64,000 nt of DNA from Candidatus Anammoxibacter sp. (GTDB taxonomy: Bacteria; Planctomycetota; Brocadiia; Brocadiales; Anammoxibacteraceae): assembly GCA_021777105.1 (NCBI GenBank), contig JAIQZQ010000114.1, positions 62,001 to 126,000 of the forward strand, written 5' to 3'. Within the stretch, counting starts at the first letter, position 1; each line of letters begins with the position of its first letter. Positions 46,505 to 55,825 of this stretch are shown here, one piece after another. The notes under the pieces are model-generated. The model worked only from the letters and a program-made list of their open reading frames with translations, was not told where the DNA came from and did not search any database. Position numbers and translations under genes: made by a program.

Positions 46505-48076
46505 ATGAAAAAAAAATTGTTATTAATTTATCCTGAGGTTTTTTCTGTAAGTTATGCCGACATGAAAGCCGTCAGCTTTTTGACAAAAAAAACCGGCGGA
46601 ATATTAAACGTAAGTTTACCGACCATCGCAGCCTTAACCCCTCCTGAATTTGACGTAACCATAATAGACGAGAGCGTTGAACCTATAAATTTTGACGCCC
46701 CTTATGATCTGGTCGGCATTACAGGATTTCCTACTCAATTGTTGAGGGCAAAGAAAATCGCCTTGGAATTTAGGAAAAGGGGGGTTCCGGTAGTTTGCGG
46801 CGGCTCGTCTGTTTCAGTAAGCCCTGAAAGATGGAGGGATTTCTCAGACGTTTTGATGGTTGGTGAAGCCGAACGCACCTGGCCTCAATTTATAAACGAT
46901 TTCCTTAACGGCTCATATAAGGATACATATCATGAGACCGAGAGATTTGACCTTGATATAAGTCCCGTGCCTGATTACACACGTTTATCTGAAAACAGTT
47001 CCGGCCAATATATTGCCGGTATTGTACAAACGAGCCGTGGTTGTCCTTTCAATTGCGAATTTTGCGACGTCGTAGTTTATGTTGGCCATAAAATGCGTTA
47101 TAAATCCATAGATACAATCTTACAAGAAGTCGAGCAGTTATATAAAATGGGTATTATTGCTATAGTGTTAGCCGACGACAACTTCTCGGCAGGACGTGAA
47201 AATGCAAAAAAAATCCTAAGGGCTTTACGTGATTGGAACAGAACGCTTGCGAGGCCCGTAACTTTCACCACACAGCTTTCAATTGATATTGCTCAGGACG
47301 ATGAGTTTCTCGAACTAGCTGTTGAGGCTGGACTTAACAGGGTAGGAATAGGTATTGAGACGTCTAACAAAGAAAGTCTCAAAGAAACCGGCAAGGTTCA
47401 AAATCTCAAGGTTGATATGATTGAAGAGGTTAAAAAGTTTCACCAATACGGCATTATCGTAATAAGTGGCGGTATTGTAGGGTTTGATCACGACGATATT
47501 TCGATCTTTCAGGAACAATTTGATTTCTTTATGAAAACGGGCATACCTAATATACACCTGTATCCTTTACAAGCGCCCGACGGCACGCCACTTAAAAAGA
47601 GAATGGTAAAGGAAGGCAGGTACAGGGATTGGGACGTAGCGTGCAAGGATGGTTTAGAGAAGGCAAATAATTTTAATACATTTACAATAATCCCTAAAAA
47701 TATGACTATCGAGCAATTGCAGCAAGGGACATACTGGTTGCAATGGAAGCTTTACAATCTGGCAAATTATGCTAAGAGGCTTGAAACATTTTTTGAAAAT
47801 TTTGAAAGTTCGCCTAAAAAATATAAGGTTAAAATACCTAAATTAGGTTTTGCCAAGAGAGGTTACGGCATAATTTATAGAATTATAATTTATTACTTTA
47901 CTAAGGCGCCTGCGGATGAAAAATCAGCCCTCCGCAGGATGATAAGGGCCGCAAGGCGCTCATCGCACCCAAACAGCTTAACATTTGCGATTATGGCGTT
48001 CCTTTCAATAAAGAACACCAGAGGATTGATACTTGAACTAAACCCCGAAGTTGATACAGTTTGCTTGCCCGAATAG
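46505..48076 (+). CDS. B12-binding-type radical SAM protein with DUF4070 (HpnP-related)
   Basis: 523 aa. N-terminal Rossmann-like cobalamin-binding-type domain (1-150), radical SAM barrel with Cys180, Cys184 and Cys187 (SRGCPFNCEFCDV), and a C-terminal DUF4070-like domain from about 340. The layout and segments such as VLADDNFSAGRENAKKILRAL, VGIGIETSNKESL and GGIVGFDHDD resemble the hopanoid C2-methyltransferase HpnP and related class B radical SAM enzymes that act on lipids or other unactivated carbons. The substrate is unknown. First plus-strand gene of the cluster that continues with a second radical SAM protein and acyltransferases. Confidence 0.85.
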   Translation: MKKKLLLIYPEVFSVSYADMKAVSFLTKKTGGILNVSLPTIAALTPPEFDVTIIDESVEPINFDAPYDLVGITGFPTQLLRAKKIALEFRKRGVPVVCGGSSVSVSPERWRDFSDVLMVGEAERTWPQFINDFLNGSYKDTYHETERFDLDISPVPDYTRLSENSSGQYIAGIVQTSRGCPFNCEFCDVVVYVGHKMRYKSIDTILQEVEQLYKMGIIAIVLADDNFSAGRENAKKILRALRDWNRTLARPVTFTTQLSIDIAQDDEFLELAVEAGLNRVGIGIETSNKESLKETGKVQNLKVDMIEEVKKFHQYGIIVISGGIVGFDHDDISIFQEQFDFFMKTGIPNIHLYPLQAPDGTPLKKRMVKEGRYRDWDVACKDGLEKANNFNTFTIIPKNMTIEQLQQGTYWLQWKLYNLANYAKRLETFFENFESSPKKYKVKIPKLGFAKRGYGIIYRIIIYYFTKAPADEKSALRRMIRAARRSSHPNSLTFAIMAFLSIKNTRGLILELNPEVDTVCLPE

Positions 48077-48334
48077 AATAAGATGTTTTAAGTTTTCGAG
48101 AGGAAGGGTGGTGTAGGTGTTAGGTTACGAAAACAAAAAAAATTGTTTTGATGTTTAAATGATGAGAGGATAATAACTAAAAATGTAATTTTTGCAAAAA
48201 TTGTTAACTTTTCAGAAAAACATTAAATCTATGCAGTTAAAATTGCACAGAATTAGCGCCGGGGCATAATTAAAAATCCAATTTCTGGATGGAAACTCTC
48301 TACACTATCTTTAATTAACTATATATGCATTGTT

Positions 48335-48536
48335 TTTGTGGGTAAAAAGGTATCTTTTATTAATGGGAGGGCTCACCGAAGGGAATCAATGATTAGCCCA
48401 TTTGTAAACGTCTGAAATTAGGTCGTATAAATTTACGGTCTTACCTTGCCCATGTAAGTGTCTACCCCCGTGGAGCTTACGTATATTTTAAGTCAAAATC
48501 TACCCACAAATTTGCCTAACGAGGCTTATTTTTTTT
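48335..48536 (+). ncRNA. Candidate structured RNA with closing stem and terminator
   Basis: TTTGTGGGTA (48335-48344) and TACCCACAAA (48501-48510) are perfect complements that would close a domain of about 175 nt. Inside are GTAAG/CTTAC (about 48456-48481) around a CCCC loop, GTAAA/TTTAC, and AATGGG/CCCATT hairpins. GCCT-AACG-AGGC then a U-rich run (48514-48536) ends it. It matches no riboswitch or 6S RNA I can identify. It could be an independent small RNA. Confidence 0.45.
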
Positions 48537-48579
48537 CTTTTAAGACATATAAAAATATGTGAAAATCGCAAAAATCTGC

Positions 48580-48585
48580 TATAAT
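48580..48585 (+). promoter_or_regulatory. -10 box of the second radical SAM gene
   Basis: Perfect TATAAT, with only a weak -35 (ATGTGA, 17-bp spacing). Transcription would start about 65 nt before the GTG at 48658, after the RNA candidate. The gene-free stretch 48077-48657 holds these two features. Confidence 0.5.
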
Positions 48586-48657
48586 ACTTTGTTTGAAATC
48601 TGGAGTTCGGGATATTAACCGCCACTCATAATATAACCATATAGGGAGGTACACACA

Positions 48658-50376
48658 GTGGTAAAATTGTTGATGACAACCGCATATTCACCGTTTTTGC
48701 CCATTGGCGAAAATCACAACCCAAACGACCTAATGGAATCGCGTTTGTGCAAGGGGCAGGATATCTTTACGCTTAGAAGCAGGTACCCTCAAGTTGCCCT
48801 GCATTACATTTCGCAAAACATATCAGTGCCGACGCTGGTGCTTGAGTATCCCACGCTTGACGAGTTTAAGGCTGAATTGGAAAAAGGCTATGATTTCCTA
48901 GGTATTACCGTCACCACTATCTATTTTGAAAAGATACTCCATATGTTGAATTTAACAAAGGAGATTGCGCCAAAAACAAAGATCATACTTGGCGGGTTTG
49001 GAGTTACTTGCCTCACTGTGCCTATAGACGAGGTAAAAAAAATGTCACAAATCCCAGATTATATAGTGCATGGCGAGGGTTTAGCCTTTATGCGTGAGCT
49101 GTTCGGCGATCCGGTGGACGCGCCGATCAAACAGGAATTCCCACTGGTTGAAGTAACCGCCTTTGGGCAGAAAAATATGCCGCAGACAAGCGCCATAGTA
49201 GTGGCGGGATTTGGTTGCGACCAGGCGTGCGAATTTTGCTCGTCTTCATATTTTTACGGCGGCAAAGCCACCCGAATAGCCACCCCAAAGGATTTGTATA
49301 AACATATTAGACGAAATGTTGAAAAGGACAGACATTTAGTGCTTAACTATATATCGGACGAGGACTTTTTGGCGGACAAAGACGCAGCCGTTGAGCTTGG
49401 CAAATATTTGCGCGAAGATGAAAAATACGGACTGAAAAGACTCAATTATTCCACTTTTTCAAGCATTAAAAGCTTGTCGCAATACGAGCCGAAAGAGCTT
49501 GCCGAGCTTGGCGTGGCCACAATCTGGATCGGTGTGGAATCGCTGTTTACCGAACTTGAAAAACGAAAAGGCAAAGATATTAGAGAGGTCTTCAGCTCAT
49601 TGCAGGAATACGGCATCTCTATTACAGGCTCGTTTATTATTGGATGGGACGAACAAAACCCTGACAACATTCAGGAGGATATTGATTTCTTTGCGTCACT
49701 TAAGCCTACATTTACACAGATTTCAACATTAATGCCTATTCCGGGCACCGCGCTATGGACAAGGTTGTTGAAAGAGGACAAGATTTTACAGATGGACAAT
49801 ATTAAATGGAATAATATGAACCTTTACGGCCCTCCAACTTTTTACAAACATAAGAACTTTGAATCGCAGGAGATAATGGACCGCGTGGAGGACACATATA
49901 AACTTGTTTATGAGGAGACAGGGCCGTCTTTAATGAAAGTGCTGAACATCCACCTTAACGGATACAAGAATTTCAAGAACGAGACCACAAAATATGGACA
50001 GGACAGGGCTTATTACCATAAAGAATACTGCAACAAACTCTTCCCTTTAACTCCTGTGTTTAGGGAGTATGCGCCGCAGAATGAAAAGATTAAAGCAAAA
50101 ATCGATGAGATTGAGGCCACATATACTGAAGAATTTGGAGAGCCTGGTTTTGGATTTGAAGTAGCTTCAATGATGTTCCAGAAAGCCGCGCGCCTGGAGA
50201 AAGAGAAGGGGGTCGGCAAGGAGAGAAAGATGGAACAGTCCGAAGGACGGAGATACGAATACAATTTTGACGGCAACGGCAAGAAAATAAACGTCAACCT
50301 GAACGTTAAAGACAACTTTAAGAAGTTCTGCAGGTATGGAAAATTCAAGGTTTTTGATATGCTTGTAAAGAAATAG
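48658..50376 (+). CDS. Radical SAM protein with N-terminal B12-binding-like domain
   Basis: 572 aa. N-terminal Rossmann-like domain with YDFLGITVTTIYFEK and IILGGFGVT, then the radical SAM cluster Cys187, Cys191, Cys194 in GFGCDQACEFCSS, followed by the barrel (YISDEDFLADKDAAVELG, IWIGVESLF, GSFIIGWDEQNPDN). A charged C-terminal extension of about 150 residues follows. GTG start with AGGGAGG 8 nt upstream. Class B radical SAM enzymes of this shape methylate or rearrange carbon skeletons. A strong terminator follows, so it is transcribed separately from the acyltransferase genes. Confidence 0.85.
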   Translation: MVKLLMTTAYSPFLPIGENHNPNDLMESRLCKGQDIFTLRSRYPQVALHYISQNISVPTLVLEYPTLDEFKAELEKGYDFLGITVTTIYFEKILHMLNLTKEIAPKTKIILGGFGVTCLTVPIDEVKKMSQIPDYIVHGEGLAFMRELFGDPVDAPIKQEFPLVEVTAFGQKNMPQTSAIVVAGFGCDQACEFCSSSYFYGGKATRIATPKDLYKHIRRNVEKDRHLVLNYISDEDFLADKDAAVELGKYLREDEKYGLKRLNYSTFSSIKSLSQYEPKELAELGVATIWIGVESLFTELEKRKGKDIREVFSSLQEYGISITGSFIIGWDEQNPDNIQEDIDFFASLKPTFTQISTLMPIPGTALWTRLLKEDKILQMDNIKWNNMNLYGPPTFYKHKNFESQEIMDRVEDTYKLVYEETGPSLMKVLNIHLNGYKNFKNETTKYGQDRAYYHKEYCNKLFPLTPVFREYAPQNEKIKAKIDEIEATYTEEFGEPGFGFEVASMMFQKAARLEKEKGVGKERKMEQSEGRRYEYNFDGNGKKINVNLNVKDNFKKFCRYGKFKVFDMLVKK

Positions 50377-50406
50377 ACTTAATCCAGGCAACAACACTGT
50401 CTTAAT

Positions 50407-50441
50407 AACCGGTTGCGGCAAACTATTTGCCGCAACCGGTT
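50407..50441 (+). terminator. Rho-independent terminator after the second radical SAM gene
   Basis: Perfect 16-bp stem AACCGGTTGCGGCAAA (50407-50422) and its complement (50426-50441) with loop CTA, followed by TTAAATT. Confidence 0.85.
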
Positions 50442-50617
50442 TTAAATTATAGAATTTGCAAAAGCCATATGATTCCGCGACATTTCTATTCAACAATATT
50501 TTCCATCAATTCCGCTTTATTTACGCTACGCAACAAATCAACATATCTGTTTTGTATTCCTGTTTTTGATCTATTATTGTTAAATATTAAACAAACTACA
50601 ACCAGCGCAATATTAAA

Positions 50618-51895
50618 ATGATAAATATTATAGATTATTTTTTTGGTCTAATTCATTGCTATATAAATGATCAGTTAAACATAGTTTATATTGTAAAATT
50701 CACAAATTCCGACAAGCTCGATGAACTGAAGGCGGAAATGGATGAAACAATATCAGGCTTAAACAAATTCTACCGGAATTTATACGCGCCGGCCCTGCCT
50801 TTTAAAGACTTAGGCTTTAAAAGCAGTTTAGAGGAAGTTTGTTTATCAAAAGAGTCCAAATATTATAATCTAGACCTGAAGAATTATAAATTTGTAAAAC
50901 TGAATTATATAAAAGACGAAAATGAAACAGAGTTCATAATCACATGCAGCCATATAATAATGGACGGCGTCTCTATTGTGGCTTTTGCCTATTATCTTTT
51001 TCAGGGCTATAGCCTGGAAAGGATCGCTTCATACATAAATTTCCCAAAAGCTAAAAAAGAGCTTAGCGACTTCTTAAAAGCGCGGCCAATTAAGAAAAAC
51101 CGGTTTTCTCAAATTGCCAAATATTTAAGACGCGGCAAAAAAGGCGAAAGCCAAAAGAGCTATGTCAATTTTAGAAAAAAAGACAAGGACTTAACCTCTT
51201 CTCCATGTGTGATTGAAAACTTGGTAAAAACGTCATTTGTCAGAAAGACGGCTAGAAAGTATAAAATAAGCAGGGAAAATTACCTGACATTAAAACTGGT
51301 TGAATCAATTTTCCAGTCTTTTCCAAATGAAAAGGACGGCAACACATGCCTGCTCAATCTAACAAAAAATATAAGGCTGAACCCTATTAATTTTACAGAC
51401 GAACCCTTGGGCAATTACTCAGGCAGGCGTTACCTTGAGTTTAAAAGGAACAAACTCTCATCTTTTGAGGAGTATATTAATTGTTATATTGATGAGCTTA
51501 ACGACAAATCGTATTTTGACGACCTTATTCAGGAGTGGAGCCAAACACAAAAACTAAACTGGCTGCCTAAATCTATACTGGACAGGTTCACTATCAGGAC
51601 GCTTACAAAACCTTCAGAGGGCTTGCCTTCATATAACATTTCCGCTTCATTCTCATATGTCCCGTTGCGGCTGGCAATGGCGTATCCGCCTGAGTTTCTT
51701 GAAAAATATAAAACAAATTTATTGTCGTTTAAATCTTATTTACGCGTGATCAGGCATCACGGCCCATGCTTCGTCGTGCTTCCCAACACAGAGGATGATT
51801 ACGCTATAAGTTTAACATTTAACGAAGCGTTTATGGGCAAAACAGAAGCGGAAAATTTATTAGGTTTGTACAAAGAATTGATATTGGAAGGATAA
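50618..51895 (+). CDS. Condensation/HxxxD acyltransferase-like protein, tandem copy 1
   Basis: 425 aa, first of four paralogues. Chloramphenicol-acetyltransferase-like superfamily features: the active-site motif CSHIIMDGVS (His112, Asp116, Gly117), a degenerate HHxxxDG in which the first His is Ser but the catalytic second His is kept; LLNLTKNIRLNP (about 246-256) followed by LGNYSGR, like the NxR...GN block of wax-ester-synthase-type enzymes; and a C-terminal ISLTFNEAFM strand. No carrier-protein domain or signal peptide. Likely an acyltransfer or condensation enzyme in lipid or conjugate synthesis. No clear ribosome site. A weak promoter (TTGTAT, TATTGT) lies upstream. Confidence 0.75.
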   Translation: MINIIDYFFGLIHCYINDQLNIVYIVKFTNSDKLDELKAEMDETISGLNKFYRNLYAPALPFKDLGFKSSLEEVCLSKESKYYNLDLKNYKFVKLNYIKDENETEFIITCSHIIMDGVSIVAFAYYLFQGYSLERIASYINFPKAKKELSDFLKARPIKKNRFSQIAKYLRRGKKGESQKSYVNFRKKDKDLTSSPCVIENLVKTSFVRKTARKYKISRENYLTLKLVESIFQSFPNEKDGNTCLLNLTKNIRLNPINFTDEPLGNYSGRRYLEFKRNKLSSFEEYINCYIDELNDKSYFDDLIQEWSQTQKLNWLPKSILDRFTIRTLTKPSEGLPSYNISASFSYVPLRLAMAYPPEFLEKYKTNLLSFKSYLRVIRHHGPCFVVLPNTEDDYAISLTFNEAFMGKTEAENLLGLYKELILEG

Positions 51896-51932
51896 TTTTT
51901 GCCGGTAACGGCTAAATGTTTGTGATATAAAA

Positions 51933-53210
51933 ATGATTAATATTGTCGATTATTTCTTCGGGCTTGTTTACTATTTTATAAATGATCAGCTAAACATAAC
52001 ATATTCCGTTAAGCTGTCAAGTTCCGACGAACTTAATAACTTGAAAAAAGATATAGATGAAAAGATATCAGATATTAATAGATTTTACAGCAACTTGTAC
52101 AAACCATATTTGCCGTTGGATAAAATGCTTAAGGATAGCAAAACCAACGAGGTTTGTTTGGCTGACGGATCAAAATATTACAACCTGAACCTGGCAAAAT
52201 ATGAATTAATTAAACTCACGTATATAAAGGGCGAGAAAGAGACTGAATTTATTTTCACCTGCAGCCATATAATAATGGATTCCGTTTCATTAATAGCTTT
52301 TGTTTATTATCTTTTTCAGGGGTATAGCCTTGAAAGGATATTGTCGCATATAGATTTCCCCGGAACGATTAAGAAATACCGCGACTATTTAAAAACGCGA
52401 AATATAAACAAATCAGGATTTTCCCAACTTGCAAGATATATTAAACGCAAAGATAAAGGAAAAAATAAAAAAGCGTATGTCAAATTAAGAAAAGAGGATA
52501 AAAACGCGCAATCCACCCCAAATGTAATGGAAATCTTTGTCGACTTTGCCGCAGTTGAAACGATGTCTGAAAAATACAAAATTACCAAAGGCAATTACCT
52601 GACGTTAAAACTCGCAGAGGCCATATTTAAGACGTTTCCAGACAACAAAGACGGCGACGCCTGCTTGCTTAACATTACCAAAAGTTTAAGGCTTGAACCC
52701 ACAAACTTTATTGACGAAATGTTGGGCAATTATGTAAGCCGCCGATTCATGACGTTTGAGAGGAAAGACTTTTTGGCCTTTAACGATGGTGTTAAATGTT
52801 ATGGCAACGAACTTAGCGATAAATCTTATATTGACAACCTGTTTCATGAATTCTATCATTTCCAGAAATTAAACCGGTTGCCGAGGTTTATGCTTAATTG
52901 GATATTTAAAAAGATATTTGCAGAACCTACGGAAGGGGCTCCGTCCCTAAATATAGGAGCTTCGTTTAGTTATTTTCCGGTAAATCATTCGATCTTATTT
53001 CCACCCGATACGCTGAAAAAACTCAGCACAAATTTGCTGGAGTTTGCGTGTTATTTCCGGGTGTTTAAACGCCACAGCCCATGCTTTTTTGTTTTTCCAG
53101 ACGTAAATAGCAATTTCCGGATATGCATGGCCTATAATGAAGCTTTCATGGAACAGGCCAGGGCCGCCAAATTTATCAACTTGTATAAAGAGCTGATACT
53201 TGAGGGATAA
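51933..53210 (+). CDS. Condensation/HxxxD acyltransferase-like protein, tandem copy 2
   Basis: 425 aa, 37 nt after copy 1. It shares the N-terminal MINI-DYFFGL, YFINDQLNITY block, the motif TCSHIIMDSVS (catalytic His and Asp kept, Gly replaced by Ser), LLNITKSLRLEP with LGNYVSR, and the AYNEAFM tail. KRKDKGKNKKAY marks the basic linker before the C-terminal half, present in all copies. Paralogy is obvious, but the proteins have clearly diverged, so the duplication is old and probably gave distinct substrates. Confidence 0.75.
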   Translation: MINIVDYFFGLVYYFINDQLNITYSVKLSSSDELNNLKKDIDEKISDINRFYSNLYKPYLPLDKMLKDSKTNEVCLADGSKYYNLNLAKYELIKLTYIKGEKETEFIFTCSHIIMDSVSLIAFVYYLFQGYSLERILSHIDFPGTIKKYRDYLKTRNINKSGFSQLARYIKRKDKGKNKKAYVKLRKEDKNAQSTPNVMEIFVDFAAVETMSEKYKITKGNYLTLKLAEAIFKTFPDNKDGDACLLNITKSLRLEPTNFIDEMLGNYVSRRFMTFERKDFLAFNDGVKCYGNELSDKSYIDNLFHEFYHFQKLNRLPRFMLNWIFKKIFAEPTEGAPSLNIGASFSYFPVNHSILFPPDTLKKLSTNLLEFACYFRVFKRHSPCFFVFPDVNSNFRICMAYNEAFMEQARAAKFINLYKELILEG

Positions 53211-53252
53211 CGCCTTTTTTTAGTTTTAATATTTTTTCTCTTAATTAATAAA

Positions 53253-54530
53253 ATGATAAATATAACGGATTATTTATTTGGACAATTTCACCGCTATATA
53301 AATGACCAGTTAAACATAACATATGTTATACGGTTCGTTAATTCCCCGGAGCTTGATCATTTAAGAGCCAATATTGAAGGGAAGATAACCAAACTTAACG
53401 AAATTTATCGCAACCTGTACGCGCCTTTTTTACCTTTTGATAAAATCCTGCAAAACAGCGGCATTGAAGAAGTCAGTTTGTCTACAAGTTCAAATTATTA
53501 CAATCTAGACCTAAAGAATTACGAGTTTATAAAGCTGGATTATATTAAAGGCGAAAACGAGACGGAATTCGTCTTCACAGTAAGCCATATAATAATGGAC
53601 GCCATCTCTATTATTGCGTTGGCCCACTATTTTATGCAGGATTACAGCATTGAAAAGATAAAAACTTACATTGATTTCCCCGGCATGAAGGAGAATTACC
53701 GAAAATTTTTAAAGGCAAGGCCTTTAAAAAAATCGAAATTTGCGCAACTTGCCAAGTATATAAAACGCGGCAATAAGGGAACAAACGAAATTTCTTATAT
53801 TACTCTTAGAAATAACAACGCAAGCTCAACTTCAGAGCCTACAATGATAAAGACCACGGTTGATTTGCCGGCTACGCGAAAGCTTGCCAGAAAATATAAG
53901 ATTAGCAGAGAAAACTATTTAATTCTTAAACTGGCGGAGACTATATTTAAATTAAGGCCGAATAAAGAAGACGGCAACACATGCATGATAAATATGACCA
54001 AAAATTTACGATTAAATCCAATAGATTTTGTCGATGAGCAGCTAGGCAACTATGCCGGCCGGAGATGCCAAAACTTTAAAAGGCAGGAACTTTTATCATT
54101 CAGCGACTATATAGCCGCCTACCATGAAGAGCTAGCCGACAATACATACCTTGACGACCTTATTCATGAACTGTACCACACCCAGTCGTTGAGCGCTTTG
54201 CCGAAGTTTATGCTTGATTGGCTGGTAAAGAAGGTATTCTCAAAACCATCCAAAGGAGCTCCGGCGCTAAATATAGCGGCGTCATTTAATTACTTTCCAG
54301 TACGGGAAACAATATCGTTTCCGCAGGATCTTATTGACAAATACAACTCAAAACTATTGGAATTTAATTGCTATTTAAGGGTATTTAAACGCCACGGGCC
54401 ATGTTTTGTAATTTGTCCGGATGTCTTCGGCAACTATTCGGTCAGCCTTACATTTAACAGGGCGTTTATGGAAAAGACACAGGCTGAAGAGTTTTTAAAT
54501 CTGTACAAAGAGTTAATTTTAGAGGGTTAA
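53253..54530 (+). CDS. Condensation/HxxxD acyltransferase-like protein, tandem copy 3
   Basis: 425 aa, 42 nt after copy 2. Motif VSHIIMDAIS (Gly to Ala), MINMTKNLRLNPIDF with LGNYAGR, C-terminal SLTFNRAFM. The DFPGMKENYRKFLKARPLKKSKFAQLAKYIKRG linker segment matches copy 1 closely. The Gly-to-Ala change next to the catalytic Asp may alter geometry; the His and Asp are intact, so activity is plausible. Confidence 0.75.
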   Translation: MINITDYLFGQFHRYINDQLNITYVIRFVNSPELDHLRANIEGKITKLNEIYRNLYAPFLPFDKILQNSGIEEVSLSTSSNYYNLDLKNYEFIKLDYIKGENETEFVFTVSHIIMDAISIIALAHYFMQDYSIEKIKTYIDFPGMKENYRKFLKARPLKKSKFAQLAKYIKRGNKGTNEISYITLRNNNASSTSEPTMIKTTVDLPATRKLARKYKISRENYLILKLAETIFKLRPNKEDGNTCMINMTKNLRLNPIDFVDEQLGNYAGRRCQNFKRQELLSFSDYIAAYHEELADNTYLDDLIHELYHTQSLSALPKFMLDWLVKKVFSKPSKGAPALNIAASFNYFPVRETISFPQDLIDKYNSKLLEFNCYLRVFKRHGPCFVICPDVFGNYSVSLTFNRAFMEKTQAEEFLNLYKELILEG

Positions 54531-54542
54531 GGATCAAAGGAT

Positions 54543-55817
54543 ATGATAGACGCAGTGGATTACATATTTGGCTTGCTGCATTGCCATATAAATGATCAAA
54601 TGAACATGACGTACACGGTGAAATTCAGAGCTTCGCCCCAGCTTGACGATCTCTATAACGAAATCAGCGAGAAATTGCCGAGGATAAACCGGTATTACAA
54701 AATGTCTCACGCTAACTTTCTCTCGTTTCATGACAAGCTAAATATTAAGGCCGAATATTTCCCTGAATTCCCTGAAGGTTCCGTGTACCATAACCTTAAC
54801 CTGAAAAATTACGAATTTATCAGGCTTGATTGCGTGAAAGACGATGGCTGCGTCGAGTTTATTTTCACCGTAAGCCATATAATAATGGACGGAATCGGCG
54901 TAATATCATTAGCGCATTATCTGTTGCAAGGTTTTAGCGTAAAAAAAATAATTTCATATATTGATTACTCTCAAATGAAAAAGGATTGCCGCAAATATTT
55001 AAAAGGGAACGCATCATCAGCATCAGAGGGTAGACACATATCCAAATTTTTAAGCAAAATCAGGGGCAAGAAAGAAGAAATCCCTATAATAAGTTTGAGA
55101 AAAGGGGCAACCGGAGCAAAATCAATGCCTGGAATGGTCAAAACAAACCTTGACCTCTCAGTCATCAGGAAGATTGCCAAAAGTCATAAATTGACTCGCG
55201 AAAACTATCTAATCCTGAAACTGACGCAGACAATATTTAAATTTAGCCCAGGTGAAAACGCAAATGAGGCGTGCCTGCTTAATCTTACAAAAAACGTAAG
55301 ATTAACGCCCATCAATTTTGTAGATGAGGCTATAGGCAACTATTCCGCCCGTTTGTTCGCCAAGTTTAATCGGGCGGAAAATGACTGTTCCAATTGGCGC
55401 AACAAAAAATATGAAGAGACAATAAGCAAACCGTATTTTGACGAAATGGTTGATGAATGGCACGCTAGACAAATAATAAACAGGGTTCCACGATTTATCC
55501 TGAACCGTTTTATCGGCAAAAATTTTCGCCGGCAGGGAGAGAATGAGCCCTCCTCTAAAATAACGGCTTCATTTGCATACATCCCGCAAAAAGCGTCACT
55601 GCTGTTTCCGCCGGACTTGCTCAAAAAATACGGGACGGAATTATTGGACTACCAGCTTTTTCTGAGGGTGATTAGAAACCATTGCCCATGTTTTGTCGCT
55701 TCGCCTAATGCCTCGGGCAAATTTTCAATAGGCCTCACATTTAATGAAGCGTTTATGGAAAAAAGCCGGGCTGAAGATTTATTGAAAATGTATAAAGACT
55801 TGTTAATGGAAGGCTAA
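54543..55817 (+). CDS. Condensation/HxxxD acyltransferase-like protein, tandem copy 4
   Basis: 424 aa, 12 nt after copy 3, so tightly coupled. Motif VSHIIMDGIG (catalytic His, Asp and Gly kept), LLNLTKNVRLTPINF with IGNYSAR, tail GLTFNEAFM. The AAGGA just before the ATG serves as ribosome site. Slightly more divergent in the N-terminal third (IDAVDYIFGLLHCHINDQMNMTY). Followed after 8 nt by the membrane hydrolase gene. Confidence 0.75.
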   Translation: MIDAVDYIFGLLHCHINDQMNMTYTVKFRASPQLDDLYNEISEKLPRINRYYKMSHANFLSFHDKLNIKAEYFPEFPEGSVYHNLNLKNYEFIRLDCVKDDGCVEFIFTVSHIIMDGIGVISLAHYLLQGFSVKKIISYIDYSQMKKDCRKYLKGNASSASEGRHISKFLSKIRGKKEEIPIISLRKGATGAKSMPGMVKTNLDLSVIRKIAKSHKLTRENYLILKLTQTIFKFSPGENANEACLLNLTKNVRLTPINFVDEAIGNYSARLFAKFNRAENDCSNWRNKKYEETISKPYFDEMVDEWHARQIINRVPRFILNRFIGKNFRRQGENEPSSKITASFAYIPQKASLLFPPDLLKKYGTELLDYQLFLRVIRNHCPCFVASPNASGKFSIGLTFNEAFMEKSRAEDLLKMYKDLLMEG

Positions 55818-55825
55818 AAAAAGAG

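Noticed and set aside
48335-48536. Cobalamin or SAM riboswitch controlling the radical SAM gene
   Set aside because: No B12-box or SAM-box core could be found, and the apparent promoter of the gene lies downstream of the element.
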